A DNA stretch of 64,000 nucleotides from Candidatus Latescibacterota bacterium (GTDB taxonomy: Bacteria > Krumholzibacteriota > Krumholzibacteriia > JACNKJ01), in NCBI GenBank assembly GCA_020633725.1, contig JACKDC010000003.1, positions 62,001 to 126,000 of the forward strand, in the 5' to 3' direction. Position 1 is the stretch's first letter. Every line of letters begins with the position of its first letter. The notes under the pieces were generated by a model. The model was not told the DNA's origin and made no database searches. It saw nothing but the letters and a program-made list of their open reading frames with translations. The position numbers and the translations under genes were made by a program. Below, piece by piece: positions 8,891 through 17,240 of this stretch.

Positions 8891-11800
8891 CGAGCCAGAA
8901 GTCGCGCGGCGCGAGGCGCTCCACCACGGTGGGCGCCTCCGTCTGTGCGATCAGCGCCTCCAGCGACGTGAACTGCGCCTCCGGCCCGATCAGGAAGAAC
9001 ACGCCGTCGGGGCTCTTGGCCAGCGGCTCGCCCAGCCCCACCATCACGCGGCCGTAGATCGACGGGAAGCGCGCCAACAGCGTATCCGCCAGCCCGGGCT
9101 CGCCCGCCACCGCCAGCTGCGCCTCGCGGAAGGCTCGCACGCGGTCGGGGCCGAGGCCGTCGGCCAGATCCTCGGCCATCGCTTCGCCGCGCTGCTCGTA
9201 GGGACCGGCGGCGCGGCTCGAGTTGAACGCCACCGCCAGCGCGTAGCGCAGCAGGGCGGGATCCACGGTGCCGCTCTCGATCACGCCGGTGATGAAGCGC
9301 ATCGTCTCGGCCACGTCGGGGCAGCGCTCGGCGTAGTAGCTCGCCATGCCGCTGCGCTCGCGATAGCGATAGCCGTTGCTGTAGGCCAGTCCCGCCGCCC
9401 AGGTGCGCATGAAGAGGCCGTGGCCGCCTCCGCCCGCGTAGACGTTCCCCGCCAGCGCATCGAGCACGTTGTCCCGCGAGGCGTCCCAGGGCTCGGCGCC
9501 CCGCGAGGTGAAGAGCAGCGTGCCGTTGCGCGTGTTCGCATTGAGCAGGCCGACGTAGACGGGCGGTGCCGCCAGGCCACGCCGCGCGGCCAGGCGCGCC
9601 TCCACGCGGCGCTCGCGCGAGGGGCGCTGCCGGATGGACGGCGCCGCGGCCAGCGTCTCGGTCCACGCGTTCAGCGCGGGCAGCAGGACCTCGCGCGAGG
9701 CGCTGCTGGAGATCAGGAAGACGCGCAGGTTGTCCTGGTGCAGCAGGGCCGCGAGCGTCTCGTTCAGGGCGTCCAGGGTCTCGGCGGGCGGCGTGAAGAG
9801 GCCAGCGCGCGCCGTCTCGCAGAGCTGTGCCCAGTCACCGGGCAGGCTGTCGTCCGGCAGGTCGGGCAGCAGGCCGCCGAGGGCCGCGAGCAGCTCCGTG
9901 GCCAGGGCCGTGGCCGCGTCGCTGGCACCGTTCGCCAGCACGGGCGGCGACGAGCAGCGCGCGGCCAGCGCGTCGCGGCTCTCGTTCGCCGCGGCCACCA
10001 GGGCGTCGACGAAGTCGTCCAGCGCCGCGCGGTCGGCGGCGTCGCCGGGGTCGGCGAGCAGCCACTTGAGGCGATAGATCTGCTCGATCTGCGTGAGGAA
10101 GCTGCCCGTGCTCAGGTAGAGCGGACTGTCCTGGAAGCGATAGGCCGACGCGGGGTCCTGCACCCAGGACTCCTCGCTGCCCTGCATCCGCGTGCGCAGC
10201 CCGCTGAACTCCTGGTCGACGAGATCGCGCAGCCGCGGCAGGTTCTCCGGCGCGAGGTAGGCGTGACGCAGCGTCGCGTCGAGCCAGGGCATCACGCGCG
10301 GCAGCTCCGCGCTGCCGGCGGTGACGCGCAGCACCAGCTCCACGCGATCGGCGAGCATGTTGCTGTCGAAGTAGGCCGCCAGCGAGGTCAGCTCGCGGCG
10401 GCGGCGCTCGAGCATCGCCTGCGCGCCCAGGAGCTCGCCGTCGAGCGTGAGACCCGTGCGGGTGAGCAGGTCGGGCAGGATCGGCAGCAGGTGCAGCCGC
10501 GACTCCGGGAGCACGTCGAGCCGGAAGGCCAGCCCGAGGGTGGCCGAGCTCATGTTCTCGAAGGTGGAGGCCACGAGAGGCGCGCCGCCGGCCAGCGCGA
10601 GTTCCTCGTAGTCCAGGTTGTCGTCCAGGGTGAGCGGCGGGTTCTTGACGAAGGCCGGAATCGCGTCGCCGGCGGCGTCGGCTTCGATCGCCGCGGTGGC
10701 GGCGTCGAAGTCGCGCTTGTAGTCGGCCAGGGCCGCCTGGGGCAGCGTCTGGCCGTAGCGCGCCTCGAGCTCGGCGGTGAAGGCCGCGAGACGGTCCGTC
10801 TTCTCCTGCTCGGCGGCGAGCAGCAGCGCGGGGTCGGGACGCACGCCGAGGCCGATGGGCAGCGCGTCGAGCAGCCCCCAGCGGTCGATGGCGTCGCGCC
10901 AGAGGTTCCGCTCCGTGTCGATGTCGCGCGCCAGCGCGTCGTAGAGGTTCTCGAGCACCAGCGACTTGTGGAAGCCGGGCTCGCGCTCCAGCAGGCCCAG
11001 CAGGTCCTGCCAGTAGCCCGCGCTGCCCTGACGGAAGCCGAACATCGGCGGACGGTCCAGGGCCTGCCGCGCGTCCTTGCGCCGCGCCTCGAGCCGGCTC
11101 GCCGCCTCGCGGTCGAAGGCCGCCAGGGCCGGATCTCCGTCCGCCCAGTCGTGCACCGTGCGCAGCTTGGCGAGGATGAGCTCGCGCAGCGCGGCGAGCT
11201 GGTCCAGGTCCAGGGTCTCGGGGTTGAGGCCGGCGAGGCCGATCATCACCGGGTTGCCGGGTTCGTCGCTGTGGTAGCCGTAGACGCTCGTCGCGCCCGT
11301 CTCCAGCTCGCGCGTCTCCGAGGCCACGAGGGCGTCGTAGAGCGGTGTGCCCGCGACGCCGGCGAAGGTGTCGAGGAAGAGCTCGAGCAGGCCGATCTCC
11401 TCCACGTCCAGATCCAGGGCCGCCGGCCAGGCGAAGAGCGCCTGCGCGGGGCTGGCGGCGTTTTCGCTGGCGTAGGGAACGACACGCAGCTCGCCGGGCG
11501 CGGCCGCCGGGGCCGGGGCGGGCAGCGCGTGGGAGTGGATGCCCGGCGTGTCGCTCGCGTCCGCGCCGGTCCAGACGCGGCCCAGGATGCCGTCCAGCCG
11601 CTCGAGGAACTCGAGCGGACTCATGGCGTCCGGCAGGCTGGCGATGATGCCCATGCCGCTCGGACGGTAGAACTCCTGGTGGAAGCAGCGCAGCTCCTTG
11701 GGCGTCATGTGGCGCATCGCCGCCGGGCGTCCGCCCGCGTTGTTGGCCTGCACGTGGTCGGCGCCGTAGAGCATCTCGGAGACGCCCGTCCACAGCGGAT

Positions 11801-12416
11801 AGCTCGGGCCCTCGAAGGAGCTCACCATCTCGGTGAAGACCGTGCCCTTCTCCTCGAGGCTCAGCTCGCCCGTGCCGGCGTCCTCGCTCACCGCCACGTG
11901 GGCCACCTCGCGGCGGATCTCCTCGTCGCTGTAGTCGGGGTTGAGCAGCGCGTCCAGCCGCGCCTCCAGCGTGCGGTAGAAGCCCTCGGGGCCGGCCAGG
12001 GTGTTGAAGTGGTAGACGGTGTTCAGCTGGCTGGTCCAGGCGCTGCTGCTGCCGAGGGTCATCTCCTCCAGCGCCGCCACCGCGCGCCCCTTGGCGCCCT
12101 TGCCGAGCAGCAGGTGCTCGCAGGCGTGGGGCTCGCCCTGGTCGCTGTAGGGCAGGGTCTTCACCCACATGAAGCCCTGGGGCACGGACTGGATGTCCAG
12201 CAGGTCCACCAGGAAGCCGGTGCGCTCGTGGATGAGCCGCCCGCCCACCACGTGGCCGCCGGCCGCGTCGTAGAGATTGAGCAGCCGGAAGCCGCTCAGC
12301 GTCTGGCCCTCCTCGAGCCGGGCCAGCGCGGTGCCGCGTTCGCGACAGCCGCTCATGCCCAGCACCGCGCCGAGCGCGACGACGAGAACCGAGAGCGCAG
12401 CCAGATGATGCCGCAT
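8862..12416 (-). CDS. M16-family metallopeptidase lipoprotein (PreP-like)
   Basis: This is an 1184-residue secreted zinc peptidase. A lipoprotein signal (GMSGC, Cys near 23) is followed by the inverted zinc motif HxxEH as His97-Ala-Cys-Glu100-His101, in the context GEPHACEHLLLGKG. Length and layout of four M16 lobes match the presequence-protease (PreP/M16C) group, which degrades peptides inside a closed chamber. A lipid anchor implies a periplasmic or outer-membrane site. The ATG at 12416 is preceded by AAAGGAAG. It lies 46 bases after the glycosyltransferase gene on the same strand and may be the last gene of that operon. The 3' end overlaps the convergent beta-propeller gene by 29 bases. 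The substrate is unknown. Confidence 0.9.
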   Translation of the reverse strand: MRHHLAALSVLVVALGAVLGMSGCRERGTALARLEEGQTLSGFRLLNLYDAAGGHVVGGRLIHERTGFLVDLLDIQSVPQGFMWVKTLPYSDQGEPHACEHLLLGKGAKGRAVAALEEMTLGSSSAWTSQLNTVYHFNTLAGPEGFYRTLEARLDALLNPDYSDEEIRREVAHVAVSEDAGTGELSLEEKGTVFTEMVSSFEGPSYPLWTGVSEMLYGADHVQANNAGGRPAAMRHMTPKELRCFHQEFYRPSGMGIIASLPDAMSPLEFLERLDGILGRVWTGADASDTPGIHSHALPAPAPAAAPGELRVVPYASENAASPAQALFAWPAALDLDVEEIGLLELFLDTFAGVAGTPLYDALVASETRELETGATSVYGYHSDEPGNPVMIGLAGLNPETLDLDQLAALRELILAKLRTVHDWADGDPALAAFDREAASRLEARRKDARQALDRPPMFGFRQGSAGYWQDLLGLLEREPGFHKSLVLENLYDALARDIDTERNLWRDAIDRWGLLDALPIGLGVRPDPALLLAAEQEKTDRLAAFTAELEARYGQTLPQAALADYKRDFDAATAAIEADAAGDAIPAFVKNPPLTLDDNLDYEELALAGGAPLVASTFENMSSATLGLAFRLDVLPESRLHLLPILPDLLTRTGLTLDGELLGAQAMLERRRRELTSLAAYFDSNMLADRVELVLRVTAGSAELPRVMPWLDATLRHAYLAPENLPRLRDLVDQEFSGLRTRMQGSEESWVQDPASAYRFQDSPLYLSTGSFLTQIEQIYRLKWLLADPGDAADRAALDDFVDALVAAANESRDALAARCSSPPVLANGASDAATALATELLAALGGLLPDLPDDSLPGDWAQLCETARAGLFTPPAETLDALNETLAALLHQDNLRVFLISSSASREVLLPALNAWTETLAAAPSIRQRPSRERRVEARLAARRGLAAPPVYVGLLNANTRNGTLLFTSRGAEPWDASRDNVLDALAGNVYAGGGGHGLFMRTWAAGLAYSNGYRYRERSGMASYYAERCPDVAETMRFITGVIESGTVDPALLRYALAVAFNSSRAAGPYEQRGEAMAEDLADGLGPDRVRAFREAQLAVAGEPGLADTLLARFPSIYGRVMVGLGEPLAKSPDGVFFLIGPEAQFTSLEALIAQTEAPTVVERLAPRDFWLVSSPPAGGS

Positions 12417-12462
12417 GGGGACTTCCTTTCGGGACGCCGGCCGGGCCGGCGGTGGATGTTCG

Positions 12463-13314
12463 TCACGGGCGCAGCCCCCGGTAGCCTTCCCAGCGGCCCC
12501 GCAGCGCCGCCAGGTAGAGACGGGCCCGCCCCCCCCGCCCACGCAGCGCCGACAGCAGCGCGCCGCCCAGCGCGCGCAGGAGCTGCTGCGCCACCAGGCG
12601 CCGCGGCAGCGCGTGCCGCCGCAGCACCTCCCCCATCCCGCGGCCATAGGCGCGGGCGCGGGCGAGGCCGGTGGCGTCGGCGAGGGCTGAGGGCGCCGGA
12701 TGGACCACGTGCATCGCAGGATCGTAGACCAGCGCGCGGCCGGATTCCAGCAGGCGCAGAAGCAGGTCCGTCTCCTCGCCCGAGCCCCAGGGCGTGCCCG
12801 CGCCGGCCCCCAGGCGCTCGTCGAAGCCGCCCGCTGCCGTCACGGCGTCCCTGCGGAGGAAGAGGCCGATGGAGATGCCCTGACGCCACACCTGCAGACG
12901 GCGCAGCGGCCCCGGGGTTTCGGGCGAACCCGTGAGCAGCGGGCGGCCCGTCGGGTCGACGCCGCGCACGCAGAGCCCCGCCAGCTCCGGCGCCGCCGCC
13001 AGGCGCTGCGCGATGCGGGGCAGCAGCCCGTCGGGGTACCAGCAGTCGTCGTCGGGGAAGGCCACGATCTCCCCTCGCGCCGCCGCCAGGCCCGCGTTGC
13101 GCGCCCGCGACAGCCCGCGCTCGCAGCGCAGGTGCGCGATCGGCATCCGCGCGCTCCAGTCGGCGACGAGGGGCGCGAGACGCTCGTCCGGGTTCTGATC
13201 CACCAGCAGGACTTCCCAGTCGGGCTCGCCCTGCGCCGCGAGCGAGGCCAGGAAGCGCGCGGGCTCGTCCACGCGGCCCACGGTGGCGACGATCAGCGAG
13301 AAGCGGGGCGTCAC
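12463..13314 (-). CDS. Family 2 glycosyltransferase
   Basis: This is a 283-residue GT-A fold glycosyltransferase. It begins FSLIVATVGR, has the nucleotide-sugar DxD-type motif FPDDDCWYPDG near residue 90, and the later W/GxEETDLLLRL motif (GSGEETDLLLR) typical of GT2. There are no membrane segments, so it works at the cytoplasmic face. It starts at GTG whose last two bases form part of the TGA stop of the upstream CDP-glycerol transferase gene (GTGA overlap), a sign of tight coupling. It probably adds a sugar to the polymer exported by the flippase two genes upstream. Confidence 0.88.
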   Translation of the reverse strand: MTPRFSLIVATVGRVDEPARFLASLAAQGEPDWEVLLVDQNPDERLAPLVADWSARMPIAHLRCERGLSRARNAGLAAARGEIVAFPDDDCWYPDGLLPRIAQRLAAAPELAGLCVRGVDPTGRPLLTGSPETPGPLRRLQVWRQGISIGLFLRRDAVTAAGGFDERLGAGAGTPWGSGEETDLLLRLLESGRALVYDPAMHVVHPAPSALADATGLARARAYGRGMGEVLRRHALPRRLVAQQLLRALGGALLSALRGRGGRARLYLAALRGRWEGYRGLRP

Positions 13315-14558
13315 GCGCGCGCCTCCGGGGCGAAGCGGCGGAGGATCTCGGCGGCGAGGCGGCCGGCGGCGTCGGCGTCGCGATGGCTGTGCCAGAGCGC
13401 GATGGCCTCGCGCCGCCGCGGGTCCGGCGCGTCCTCGGCGAGCGCGCGTTCCAGCGCGGCCAGGAGGCGCGGGAAGTCCGGCGCCTTCTCCCCCGGGGTG
13501 AGCGCGTCGTAGTCGCCGTAGAAGCTGCGGCTGTGGGCCTCGTAGTCGGCCTGGTCGAAGTTGAAGAACACGATGGGCCGGTCGAGCAGCAGGTAGTCGA
13601 AGTAGATCGACGAGTAGTCGGTGACCAGCACGTCGAAGAGCCCGAGCAGCGGGTAGAGGTCCGCCGCGGCCGGCAGGGCGACGAGGCGCGGGAGCGCGCC
13701 GAGGTCGGGCAGGCGCAGGACGTCGTTGCCGTGCAGCTTCACCACGACAGCGAGGTTTCGCGCCGCGCAGAACGCGTCCAGCGCGGGCCAGTCGATGGGC
13801 AGCGGCGCCGCCGTGCCGCGGCGTGCGTCGCGGTCCCGAAAGGTCGGCAGGTAGGCGACGAGCCGCCGCCCGTCGGCCTTGAGCCGGCTCAGCGCCGCGT
13901 GGGCCTCCGCGTCCCAGGGGCCGGGCGGCGCGTCGGCGAGGATCGCGTCGTTGCGCGGGAACCCGGTGACGGCCACGCGCTCCGCCGGCAGGCCGAAGGC
14001 GCCCGCCAGCAGCGCGGCGCAGCGCGGCGAGCTGGCCGGCATGAGGTCGAAGCGGTTGGCCATCCACGGGAAGCCGAGACGAAAGGCCAGGCGCTGCAGC
14101 GCGCTGCCGCCCGTGCCCCGCCGGATGAAGTGCTCCGGGTTCTCGATGTCCCGTTCGATTCGCTTGAGCGGAATGCCGTGCCAGAGGTTCACGAGCTTCG
14201 CGCCCCGCGTGAACCAGTAGTTGAGGTCGTTGGTGTAGACGTCGAAGACGCAGACCCCCGCCGCCAGCTGCGCGCGAATCCCGCGCAGGCTCCAGCCGTG
14301 CGCGGCGGGCAGGCCGGCCGCGCGCAGCGACGCCACGAGCCGGCGGTCCGCGCTGATCCAGGTGACGTCCACGCCCGCGGGCCGCGCCGCCACCAGATGG
14401 AGGAAGAGCCACTTGCTGTTGTCGGCGAAACGCCGTCCGTACCAGGAGCCGAAGACCCAGCGACGCGGATCGCGGCGCCCGAACCCCGACAGCAGCCACA
14501 GGCCGAGCAGCGGCGGACGGGCGAGCAGCTTGAGCGCGCGGCGCAGGGCGCGTCTCAC
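13311..14558 (-). CDS. CDP-glycerol:poly(glycerophosphate) glycerophosphotransferase-like (TagB/TagF family)
   Basis: This is a 415-residue protein of the TagB/TagF family, which transfers glycerol-phosphate or another polyol-phosphate from a CDP donor to a growing polymer. Visible signatures are KLVNLWHGIPLKRIERD, YLPTFRDRDARRGT, VVKLHGND, VLVTDYSSIYFDYLLLDRPIVFF and the E-rich C-terminal helix; the 'H-G-x-P' and 'T-D-Y-S-S' motifs are the donor-site hallmarks. Such genes make wall teichoic acid in Gram-positives, and also decorate capsules and LPS in Gram-negatives. The GTG start overlaps the flippase stop (GTGA). With the adjacent nucleotidyltransferase this suggests a CDP-activated substituent on a surface glycan. 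Confidence 0.9.
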   Translation of the reverse strand: MRRALRRALKLLARPPLLGLWLLSGFGRRDPRRWVFGSWYGRRFADNSKWLFLHLVAARPAGVDVTWISADRRLVASLRAAGLPAAHGWSLRGIRAQLAAGVCVFDVYTNDLNYWFTRGAKLVNLWHGIPLKRIERDIENPEHFIRRGTGGSALQRLAFRLGFPWMANRFDLMPASSPRCAALLAGAFGLPAERVAVTGFPRNDAILADAPPGPWDAEAHAALSRLKADGRRLVAYLPTFRDRDARRGTAAPLPIDWPALDAFCAARNLAVVVKLHGNDVLRLPDLGALPRLVALPAAADLYPLLGLFDVLVTDYSSIYFDYLLLDRPIVFFNFDQADYEAHSRSFYGDYDALTPGEKAPDFPRLLAALERALAEDAPDPRRREAIALWHSHRDADAAGRLAAEILRRFAPEARA

Positions 14559-15859
14559 GAGGACCTCCCCGCCAGCACGAAGGGGTCGAACCCCAGGCGC
14601 CGCCGCGCCGCCACGCGCAGCGCCAGACTCCAGACGACGAGCGCCGCGGTGGTGGCCACCGCGGCTCCCGGCAGTCCGAACCGCGGGATGAGCATCCCGT
14701 TCAGCAGCAGGTTCAGCGCCGCGGCGCCGGCCAGTAGCGAGGCGCTGAGCCGCTCGTGGCCGGTCAGGTTGAGCAGGCTGCCGGCGAGGCCCACGCTCGC
14801 CGCGGCAAGCTGACCGCCGCACAGGATCAGGAGCGGCAGGTAGGCGCGCGTGAACTCCGCGCCGAAGAAGCCCAGCACCACCTTCCCCGCGAGGGCAAAG
14901 CCCAGCGCGATGGCCAGCGCCGGCCAGAAGGTCCAGCGACTCGTCGCGGCGAGCAGGCGCGCCAGCTCCTCCCGTCGCCCGGTGGCGTGGAGCGCCGCGA
15001 GGCTGGGCGCGGCGGCGGCGTTCACCGCGAAGAGCGCGAAGCCCACCGTGGCCGCCGTGCGGCTGGCCGCGTTGTAGACGCCGACGGCGTCGTCGCCCAG
15101 CATGCTGCCCACGAGCAGCACGTCGGCCTGCGCCATCAGGTTCATGAAGACGAGAATCAACAGGAGCGGCGTGCCGACGCGCATCCACTCGCCCAGCAGG
15201 CCGGCGGCGCTCTCGCCGTCCGGCAGCGCGGCCCGCGAGCGGCGCAGCGCGAGGCCCTGGCCGAGCACGAGCAGGGCCATCGAACCCGCGAAGACGGCGA
15301 GCAGCTGACGCGCCGAGGGCCCTCCCGTCACGGCGAGCAGCGCCCCCGCGCTCAGGATCAGCAGCGCGTACTTGAGCAGGTTGGGCGGCGCCATGGCGAG
15401 CACCAGCCGTCCCTGGGTGCGGCCTTCCTGGGTGTGCAGGTTCATCATCGCGAAGACGGGCACCAGCCACGCGCCGGCCAGCCACGCCTCGCTGTACTGC
15501 CCCAGCGCGCCGGCCCGGGCCAGCGCGAGAATCGCCAGCGCGATCAGCAGGGACAGGCCGAGCGCCCAGCCGCACGCCTGCGCCAGGAAGCGGGCGTAGC
15601 GACGGCCCTCGCCCCGCTCGATGTAGGTGGGCAGGAAGCGCAGCGCCGCCGGCGTGAGCCCCAGGCCCGCGAGGTTCGCCAGCAGCAGCGACCAGGTGTG
15701 GACGTAGGCGAAGCGCCCGTAGCCAGACACGCCCAGCCAGCGGGCGAGGGCGAGCTGGCCGAGGTAGCCGAGCGCCGTGCCCGCCACCTGGACGGCGAAA
15801 ACGGTGCCCGCGCCGCGCAGCAGGCGTCGGGCCAGGCTCGGCGGGGCGCCGGGAGTCAT
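14555..15859 (-). CDS. Polysaccharide flippase (Wzx/MATE-like)
   Basis: This is a 434-residue polytopic membrane protein with about 12 hydrophobic helices, starting VFAVQVAGTALGYLGQLALARWLGVSGYGRFAY, the classic N-terminal motif of Wzx-type polysaccharide exporters. A central helix pair (LILVFMNLMAQADVLLVGSML) and a C-terminal repeat with conserved Pro/Gly kinks also fit the MOP superfamily. It should flip lipid-linked saccharides across the inner membrane. It overlaps the next gene by 4 bases and follows the nucleotidyltransferase by 10 bases, so these genes form one operon. Confidence 0.9.
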   Translation of the reverse strand: MTPGAPPSLARRLLRGAGTVFAVQVAGTALGYLGQLALARWLGVSGYGRFAYVHTWSLLLANLAGLGLTPAALRFLPTYIERGEGRRYARFLAQACGWALGLSLLIALAILALARAGALGQYSEAWLAGAWLVPVFAMMNLHTQEGRTQGRLVLAMAPPNLLKYALLILSAGALLAVTGGPSARQLLAVFAGSMALLVLGQGLALRRSRAALPDGESAAGLLGEWMRVGTPLLLILVFMNLMAQADVLLVGSMLGDDAVGVYNAASRTAATVGFALFAVNAAAAPSLAALHATGRREELARLLAATSRWTFWPALAIALGFALAGKVVLGFFGAEFTRAYLPLLILCGGQLAAASVGLAGSLLNLTGHERLSASLLAGAAALNLLLNGMLIPRFGLPGAAVATTAALVVWSLALRVAARRRLGFDPFVLAGRSS

Positions 15860-15869
15860 CTCGCGCGAC

Positions 15870-16565
15870 TCAGCGATCCCAGTCCTCCAGCATGGCGTTG
15901 GCCTGATCCAGGTCGGCGGGGAAGTCCACTTCGATGCAGGCGGCCGGATCGACGTCCACCGCCATCAGCTCGAGACCACCCTGTACGGCCAGCTCGAGGC
16001 CGCGCTCGAAGTAGTCCGTGTCGCCACAGCGCTCCAGCCCGGCGACGAAGAGCGGCAGGTCGCGCCGGCGGCAGAAGTTCACGCCCACGGCCTCGCCCTC
16101 GCCGTCCCCACCAGGAAGGCGCTTGCCCAGGGCGAGAATGCGGCCGTCGGCGTCGCTCGTGAACTTCACTTCCTCGTCGCCCACGGCCTTGCGCTGCACG
16201 GCCATCGCGCTCGAGCCCGCGCCGCAGACCGCCTCGGCGATGCCGGGCGCGAGCACGACGTCGCCGTTGAGCCAGAGGACGTCGTCGTCCAGCTTGCGCA
16301 GCGCGCGCAGCAGGCTGCCGGCAGTGTTCTCGGTGGAAAAGTTCGGGTTGTAGACGAAGCCCAGCTCCGGGTGGCGCTCCATGATGAGGTCCTTCTTGTA
16401 GCCCACCACGGCGTAGACGTCGTGCACGCTGACCAGCGGCGCCAGCACCCGGAGCTGCTGCTCCATGATGCTGCGGCCGTTGACCAGGGGGATGAGGGGC
16501 TTGGGCAGTTCGCCGCCCCCCATGCGCGAGCCCATGCCCGCCGCGAGTATGACGACCTTCACGTT
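15870..16565 (-). CDS. Nucleotidyltransferase, sugar-/choline-phosphate cytidylyltransferase-like
   Basis: This is a 231-residue GT-A-fold nucleotidyltransferase. The N-terminal VVILAAGMGSRMGG...PKPLIPL is the nucleotide-binding signature of NTP transferases, followed by ENTAGSLLRAL and the metal-binding LWLNGDVVL (Asp). Size and motif pattern (NPNFSTENTAGSL, GVNFCRR) are closest to LicC-like phosphocholine cytidylyltransferases; a sugar-phosphate nucleotidyltransferase is the alternative. The GTG at 16565 is chosen because GGAAGGGAG lies about 6 bases upstream and the signature begins at once; an ATG at 16589 is also in frame. As the first gene of the operon it probably makes the CDP-activated donor used by the TagB/F-like enzyme. 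The gap 16590-16655 holds no feature. Confidence 0.85.
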   Translation of the reverse strand, partial: NVKVVILAAGMGSRMGGGELPKPLIPLVNGRSIMEQQLRVLAPLVSVHDVYAVVGYKKDLIMERHPELGFVYNPNFSTENTAGSLLRALRKLDDDVLWLNGDVVLAPGIAEAVCGAGSSAMAVQRKAVGDEEVKFTSDADGRILALGKRLPGGDGEGEAVGVNFCRRRDLPLFVAGLERCGDTDYFERGLELAVQGGLELMAVDVDPAACIEVDFPADLDQANAMLEDWDR

Positions 16566-16655
16566 GCGCTCCCTTCCGTTGCGCGCCATTCGCGGCGCCC
16601 TCGGCGGCCGCGGCGCATTATCGCCACTCCCCCACGCACCCGCAAGCGCGCCGCC

Positions 16656-16985
16656 TCACGGCTCGAGCCCGCCCAGCCGGCCGCGCAGGTGCGCCTTCAG
16701 AGCGCGTTCGGCGGCGGTGAGCAGCGTCGGCAGCTGGGGATCGGCGAGCGCGTAGAAGACCCGGGTGCCGTCCTTGCGACGGGTGAGCAGGCCCTCGGCG
16801 GCCATGCGGCCGAGTTGACGGGACACGTGAGACTGCCCCAGCCCCGTCGCCGCGACGATCTCGAGCACGCTGAGTTCGCCCTCGGCGAGGACGTCGAGGA
16901 TCTTCAGCCGCGCGGGCTCGGCGAGCAGACGGAAGTACGCCGCCAGCTCCTGGAGCGCGGACTCGGGGCGTGGGGTTGGGGCCAT
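16656..16985 (-). CDS. ArsR-family transcriptional regulator
   Basis: This is a 109-residue winged-helix repressor. Helix-turn-helix residues about 25-75 include LLAEPARLKILDVLAEGELSVLEI and the recognition helix GLGQSHVSRQLGRMAAEGLL, then the wing RRKDGTRVFYAL. It has no Cys, so it lacks the alpha3/alpha5 metal-binding cysteines of classical ArsR/SmtB sensors; its signal is unknown. A perfect-spacing promoter lies about 95 bases upstream with CATAT repeats in and around it, so autoregulation is plausible. It is divergent from the CLC gene and might control it too. Confidence 0.9.
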   Translation of the reverse strand: MAPTPRPESALQELAAYFRLLAEPARLKILDVLAEGELSVLEIVAATGLGQSHVSRQLGRMAAEGLLTRRKDGTRVFYALADPQLPTLLTAAERALKAHLRGRLGGLEP

Positions 16986-17081
16986 GGCACGTCACCGCGA
17001 AGGGTGCCGGGGAGGGGCGAACCCCTCCCCGGTTTTCTCTCACCATCTCCTGCGTGCATGCGGGAGACGTTCCCAGAGCCA

Positions 17082-17110
17082 ACTATATGCGTCTCTCGCC
17101 ATATTGTCAA
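17082..17110 (-). promoter_or_regulatory. Sigma-70 promoter of the arsR-like gene with CATAT repeats
   Basis: The minus strand reads TTGACA (17110-17105), 17 bases, then TATAGT (17087-17082), a near-consensus promoter. The heptamers TATATGC (17084-17090), CCATATT (17099-17105) and GCATATT (17115-17121) form inverted and direct repeats over and beside it, as expected for an ArsR-type operator. The promoter is seen in the sequence; the operator role is inferred. Confidence 0.75.
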
Positions 17111-17152
17111 GTAGGCATATTCGGCTCGCCGCGGCCGCCCCCGGGGCTGTGC

Positions 17153-17181
17153 TTGCGCAAATCCAGACCGGCTGCTAGCTT
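17153..17181 (+). promoter_or_regulatory. Probable promoter of the CLC gene
   Basis: TTGCGC (17153-17158), a 17-base spacer and TAGCTT (17176-17181). The same hexamer pair with the same spacing occurs before the asnA gene at 49655. Confidence 0.55.
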
Positions 17182-17240
17182 GGCCGCACCTTGCCGTCTG
17201 AGGGCCATTGCGCCCGCGTCCCCGGAAGGAAACCACCAGC

